DNA of 64,000 nt from Nitrospira sp. (GTDB lineage: Bacteria > Nitrospirota > Nitrospiria > Nitrospirales > Nitrospiraceae): positions 83,223 to 147,222 of the forward strand of contig SPAW01000024.1 of assembly GCA_005239465.1 (NCBI GenBank), written 5' to 3'. The translations under genes were made by a program, and so were the position numbers. Below the pieces are notes generated by a model. That model did not search any database, had not been told where the DNA came from, and saw only the letters and a list, made by a program, of their open reading frames with translations. Of this stretch, positions 60,369 to 64,000 are shown piece after piece. Each line of letters begins with the position of its first letter. The stretch's first letter is position 1.

Positions 60369-61286
60369 TTACGATGCGGCGGGAGCGCCTCCGACCTCCA
60401 CATCATTCGCACAGCGAATACCGATTGTAACATCCGTCCGCCAATGCTTCGCAGCAAATCGCTTCGAGAGCCTGGCATTCTGCTCCGTCTCTCGCCACGA
60501 CCCCCCTCGCACTACCTTCAGATCGGCGTTGTCCGGACCCTTGGGATCGCGGTACGGAGATTTCTTGTAGTAGTGCTCATCGTAGGAGTCGGCCACCCAC
60601 TCAGCCACATTGCCGGTCATGTCATAAAGTCCATAAGGACTCCGTCCCGCGTCGAACGATCCAGGAGGCGCAAGGTACTTATACCCGTCTTCACTTCCAT
60701 CGACATTTGCGGCATTAGTGACAAACTTCTCTCCCCAGGGATATCTCCTCTTACCCTCGCCGCGGCCCGCCTTTTCCCATTCCGCTTCCGTGGGGAGGCG
60801 CTTGCCGGCCCACTTACAATAGGCCACCGCTTCATCCCACGACACACTCATCGCCGCGAATTCTGGTTTGAGAACCTTCGATTGATCGTCTTCGAACACC
60901 TCGATCCTCGGCATTGGGCGCTTGGTCATTTTGGCGAACCGCATGTACTCTTCTTGCGTCACTTCTTTTCGGTCGAGAAAGAAACCTTTCAGAAAGACTT
61001 GATGCTCCGGCGCTTCGTCAGGATCGCCATCCTGACTCCCCATTGTGAAAGGTCCTTCGGGAATCTGCACCATTTCACGTCCCTCATCGCCCATCCTCGT
61101 CTTGTACATGGAGTAATCCTGCGCCGGCGCATTGCTCGCCGTCGGCCGAGCCTCAGACTTAATGGACATGGCGAGTTCCTTCATCTGCTTGGCCTTATAG
61201 GACTCATAGACCATCATGCCGATCATGAGGAAGAACGACGCAAACACGAAAATGATCGATCCAACAAGCACGCCCTTATTTTCCAC
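60369..61286 (-). CDS. FGE-fold (SUMF1-type) membrane-anchored protein, copy 2
   Basis: About 305 residues. It begins at GTG 61286 (MENKGVLVGSIIFVFASFFL) with GGGAAT upstream; a longer frame from 61367 would overlap the next gene and is rejected. Anchor helix VGSIIFVFASFFLMIGMM, then the FGE-like domain: IPEGPFTMGSQDGDPDEAPE, VSWDEAVAYCKWAGKRLPT, YDMTGNVAEWVADSYD and VVRGGSWRETEQNARLSKR. As in copy 1, no cysteine occurs in the catalytic region. The two copies are tandem and diverged, and may form a heterodimer (inference). Confidence 0.85.
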   Translation of the reverse strand: MENKGVLVGSIIFVFASFFLMIGMMVYESYKAKQMKELAMSIKSEARPTASNAPAQDYSMYKTRMGDEGREMVQIPEGPFTMGSQDGDPDEAPEHQVFLKGFFLDRKEVTQEEYMRFAKMTKRPMPRIEVFEDDQSKVLKPEFAAMSVSWDEAVAYCKWAGKRLPTEAEWEKAGRGEGKRRYPWGEKFVTNAANVDGSEDGYKYLAPPGSFDAGRSPYGLYDMTGNVAEWVADSYDEHYYKKSPYRDPKGPDNADLKVVRGGSWRETEQNARLSKRFAAKHWRTDVTIGIRCANDVEVGGAPAAS

Positions 61287-61305
61287 ACATTCCCCTAATT
61301 GTCGC

Positions 61306-61692
61306 TCACGATGATGACGGCGACGGCGCGACCTGTTCGGACGACGCCTTCCTGGCTGCACGAACATCCAGCAACATCGAAATCTGGACGCCTAGAAATC
61401 CGCCCATCGCGGCCCCCGCTCCGGCACCGACCCACATCCGCTCGACGCCGGCCACCAGCAACGCCAGCGCGCCCCCTAACAGCGTTCCGACTAAAATGCT
61501 GATGAGGAAGCGGCGGCCTCCAAGCATTCCGATCGCGCCGCCTAACACCAGCCCTATACCGATCGCAACCGGCATCAAGCTGCCGCCCATGATGAATCCG
61601 ATCAGGGTCCCCACAGTTCCCATGACCGCCAACCCTAACACAATGTCGAACAACTTCTGGATCAGCATGGTGCCGGTCTGCGTTACATCCAT
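61306..61692 (-). CDS. Glycine-rich membrane protein, 128 aa
   Basis: Hypothetical membrane protein with four hydrophobic segments rich in Gly ([73 protein letters not shown]). It ends in a Ser/Pro-rich tail. ATG at 61692 has AGGTGA upstream. No family recognised. It sits in the same orientation between the DUF3047 gene and the FGE-fold pair and is probably co-transcribed. Confidence 0.7.
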   Translation of the reverse strand: MDVTQTGTMLIQKLFDIVLGLAVMGTVGTLIGFIMGGSLMPVAIGIGLVLGGAIGMLGGRRFLISILVGTLLGGALALLVAGVERMWVGAGAGAAMGGFLGVQISMLLDVRAARKASSEQVAPSPSSS

Positions 61693-61705
61693 AATGAAGG
61701 ATCAC

Positions 61706-62356
61706 CTACTTCCCTGAACTTGCGATCATCGGACCGAAATCGACTTCGACACCGGGCCCGGCGATGATGGAAATGCCCCAGGCCTTTGCCGCCGGTTCAT
61801 GCCGGTGAATCCGCTTGAAGTCATCGTACACGTTCACCTGTTCTTCGAACCACTGGCCGACGTCCTTCGTCCCGCTTTGCACGACGATTTCTGTACCGCT
61901 GAACATGCCGCCTTCGGTCAAGGTGCCTTCGGACTTCGTAGCACTCCAAACATACTTGGTAAAAACCGGTATAAACATCAGATCCGTATCGAGCGACGCA
62001 TAGATGGCCGCCAGCGGTTCCGTTCCGGTGGCGGCCTTGATTAACCGCCAGCGCCACGTCAGCACAGGGTAGGCTTTGGGTTCCCACTCTATCTTTTTCT
62101 TCTTGATCCGCTGCCCCGCATCCTTCGCCGACAAGAAATTCGCGCCATTCTCAGACTGCACCTTATAGGCTTCACGTCCTTTCGATTGGCTTCGCTGATT
62201 TTCATGATCCCAATGTGAGGGGAAACCGTCGGCTTCTTTGGCCTGGAAATCTTCCAACACTAGAGTCTGCCCCTGCGCGGCTGCAGAACCTTGCAAGGCA
62301 TAGACACACACCAGACCGCTGAGAGCAACCGTGGCACCAACCAACACTCTGAGCAT
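61706..62356 (-). CDS. DUF3047 family exported protein
   Basis: About 216 residues with a signal peptide (VLVGATVALSGLVCVYALQG). The rest is a beta-sandwich of the DUF3047 family: EDFQAKEADGFPSHW, YPVLTWRWRLIKA and SGTEIVVQSGTKDVG. Family function is unknown; these are periplasmic and often lie with electron-transport genes. The frame opens with GTG 62371; ATG 62359 and ATG 62356 are closer to a GGAG site, and 62356 has the best spacing. Confidence 0.8.
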   Translation of the reverse strand: MLRVLVGATVALSGLVCVYALQGSAAAQGQTLVLEDFQAKEADGFPSHWDHENQRSQSKGREAYKVQSENGANFLSAKDAGQRIKKKKIEWEPKAYPVLTWRWRLIKAATGTEPLAAIYASLDTDLMFIPVFTKYVWSATKSEGTLTEGGMFSGTEIVVQSGTKDVGQWFEEQVNVYDDFKRIHRHEPAAKAWGISIIAGPGVEVDFGPMIASSGK

Positions 62357-62377
62357 CATATTCTCCAACACCCTTTT

Positions 62378-64000
62378 TTACGTTTCTTGTGAAGGGACCG
62401 GCGCGAGCGCCGGAGCTGCCTCATCATGGAACTCCTCGCCCATCACTGGCTGCTGCCCACGCTGGCACATCCAGAACAGGGCGAGCACCGCTCCCCAGAA
62501 CACCACCATGTTCAACGTGATCATCTTGGCAGCAAATTCAAGATCCGGCGTAAAGGCCCATGGCGATACATCGGCCATCAGTTCGCTGACATGCCAAGAC
62601 AAGCGGCCGGATGATCGAATGTACCCCATCAATCCCATCACCCAGGTAAAGGCTGCCGCCAACCCGAACAATCCCACCATGCCGCGGACCGGAATTTTCC
62701 CCCACTGAATCGGTCCATGAACGATCGATCCTTTGAGCATGAAGCGATTGATCAACACGGTGACCACGATCACCGTCAACGTCGTGAAGGCTTGCGGCAA
62801 TGAAAGACCCACGCGAATCTTCGCAGGTAAATAGAACCCATAAATGGATAACCAGATGACGTTGAGCAAGCCGACTGCGTAAAGCGCCGTGATGAGCGCG
62901 TTTCCAGTTGTGACCCACGACACCGTCATGGTCCGATTCGCCCGACGATAGTACAGAAAGCTGAGGGCGGTGAGGAGGATCATGACGTTGATGGCGCCGT
63001 TCTTGGCCGACATGACCCCGTAGTTACCGATAACCGGATGTTGAGCGCCACCCATCGCTTTCACTTCACTCGCCGACATCATGACGGTATGTGGCGTCAG
63101 CCAAATGAACAGCGCCAAGGTCAAGGCGCCGAGCAAGAATTGATAGTACGGCTGATAGCGCTCCCCTCCCTTGATCCGCGCCATGCTTTGCCAGATGTAG
63201 TAGTTCACGCCGAGGAACAACGCGCCGATCAACAACGCCTGCACGACGAACAGCCAGGTGAGCAAGCCACCCATCATCGTGACGCCCATGCTCTGGCGGA
63301 ACACAAAGACCGACCGCATCAGCCAGTATCCGGCGATCGGCATGGGAAGCAGCGCACACACCGTCACAAACAGAAAGATGTACCCCACCCAGTCGAAATA
63401 GGCCCGCTCTTCGCTGGTTTTGCTGGTGAAAAAGCGATAGCAGGCATAGGCCAACACGACCGCCCCGCCGGACATAATATCCGCAAGGAATCGATGGACA
63501 TTGAGTGGATTCCAGAGCGCGGAGTGCAACAGATGCCATGAGTTTCCCAAGAACCGCCCCTGCGCATCTACACCGGCCGGTGACATCATGAAGGCGGCCC
63601 AGGCATTTGCCAACAGCAGCAGCGCCGTTCCAAAAATGTTCGTCATAATACCGATCGCCGCATGGACCCACTTCAAGCCTGGCTCGGCCATCCGATTCCA
63701 GCTGTAGTAATAGACGATGAGCAGCAGCGACTCCCCTACGAACACGATGGCGTAGGCCGGCATGAAGGATTTGAACGTCCCGCCCATATACTTCATGAAA
63801 CTGGGATAGAGAGAGATAAACATCACCAGCATCAGACTGCCGATGACCGCAGTCACTGACAGCGCCAGGAGCGCCACCTTCGCCAGATCTCTCGCCAGAC
63901 CATCATAGCGAAGCGACAAGGCCGGTTTGTTGTTGATCAACCCGAGGAACTCAAGCAGCGCGCAGAAGAGTGGCAACGCGAGGACGAACCCACCGAAGTA
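62378..64000 (-). CDS. Cytochrome bd-like oxidase, copy 2 (5' end outside window)
   Basis: Paralog of the oxidase at 56934. The frame is open through 64000, so the N-terminus lies beyond the window; about 540 residues are visible. Shared motifs: MMSPAGVDAQGRFLGNSWH, WNPLNVHRFLAD, TPHTVMMSASEVKAMGG, AQHPVIGNYGVMSAKNGAIN and LSWHVSELMAD. It differs at one notable place: the His of MHIYAL in copy 1 is Pro-Ala here (MPAYAI). It lies directly upstream of DUF3047 in the cluster. Two copies with ligand-region differences may have different functions. Confidence 0.85.
   Translation of the reverse strand, partial: YFGGFVLALPLFCALLEFLGLINNKPALSLRYDGLARDLAKVALLALSVTAVIGSLMLVMFISLYPSFMKYMGGTFKSFMPAYAIVFVGESLLLIVYYYSWNRMAEPGLKWVHAAIGIMTNIFGTALLLLANAWAAFMMSPAGVDAQGRFLGNSWHLLHSALWNPLNVHRFLADIMSGGAVVLAYACYRFFTSKTSEERAYFDWVGYIFLFVTVCALLPMPIAGYWLMRSVFVFRQSMGVTMMGGLLTWLFVVQALLIGALFLGVNYYIWQSMARIKGGERYQPYYQFLLGALTLALFIWLTPHTVMMSASEVKAMGGAQHPVIGNYGVMSAKNGAINVMILLTALSFLYYRRANRTMTVSWVTTGNALITALYAVGLLNVIWLSIYGFYLPAKIRVGLSLPQAFTTLTVIVVTVLINRFMLKGSIVHGPIQWGKIPVRGMVGLFGLAAAFTWVMGLMGYIRSSGRLSWHVSELMADVSPWAFTPDLEFAAKMITLNMVVFWGAVLALFWMCQRGQQPVMGEEFHDEAAPALAPVPSQET

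Noticed and set aside
1..64000. tRNA, rRNA, CRISPR and riboswitch signals
   Set aside because: I looked through all spacers longer than about 100 bases and saw no cloverleaf, conserved rRNA segment, repeat-spacer array or known aptamer core. Small or divergent RNAs could be missed.

Overview
This window looks like a chromosomal segment of a Nitrospira-type nitrite oxidiser. The grounds are two secreted proteins resembling the heme-b gamma subunit of nitrite oxidoreductase (NXR), a TorD/NarJ-like chaperone, a Tat-signal 4Fe-4S protein, a cytochrome bd-like oxidase encoded with several c-type cytochromes (a second copy runs off the right edge), and a Pup-like protein. This is family recognition by eye; no database search was possible. 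I see no rRNA, tRNA or CRISPR array.

Layout. 1-11.9 kb holds housekeeping and stress genes: oligoendopeptidase F (cut by the left edge), a bfd-type [2Fe-2S] protein behind a Fur-box-like promoter, a flavodoxin-fold protein, a DUF192 protein, rel/spoT, recJ, a Pup-like protein, an H+-pyrophosphatase and a methyltransferase. 12.0-27.3 kb is an NXR accessory locus, nearly all on the minus strand: two pentaheme cytochromes, a PDZ protein, two NXR-gamma-like proteins, an NHL-repeat protein, TatA, a TPR protein, a membrane protein, a radical SAM protein, a TorD-like chaperone, a ferredoxin and an unrecognised HExxH protein, then a plus-strand WD40 protein. The catalytic nxrA and nxrB are absent from the window. 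27.3-40 kb is accessory: redoxin, cupredoxin lipoprotein, a decayed DUF922-type protease gene, a stress cluster (Hsp20, DUF2934, CsbD, DUF1328), methyltransferase, aldo/keto reductase, XRE regulator, PilZ protein, a frameshifted insertion sequence and a CYTH-CHAD protein.

40-52.5 kb holds an NtrC-type two-component pair, secF-secD-yajC-tgt, argS, a family 9 glycosyltransferase and mobA. 52.6-64 kb is a minus-strand respiratory cluster: a diheme cytochrome carrying an NXR-gamma-like domain, a monoheme membrane cytochrome, a diheme membrane cytochrome with a Cys4 zinc-ribbon-like insert, a bd-like oxidase, two unlisted-size membrane peptides of 40 and 41 residues, two FGE-fold proteins lacking cysteine in the active-site segment, a glycine-rich membrane protein, a DUF3047 protein and the second oxidase. 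The likely logic is electron flow from periplasmic NXR through c-type cytochromes to the bd-like oxidase, with Tat, TorD and ferredoxin genes serving assembly.

Scattered through the window are palindromic elements of about 170-225 bp whose ends lie on or next to stop codons. They are the most unusual structural signal here.
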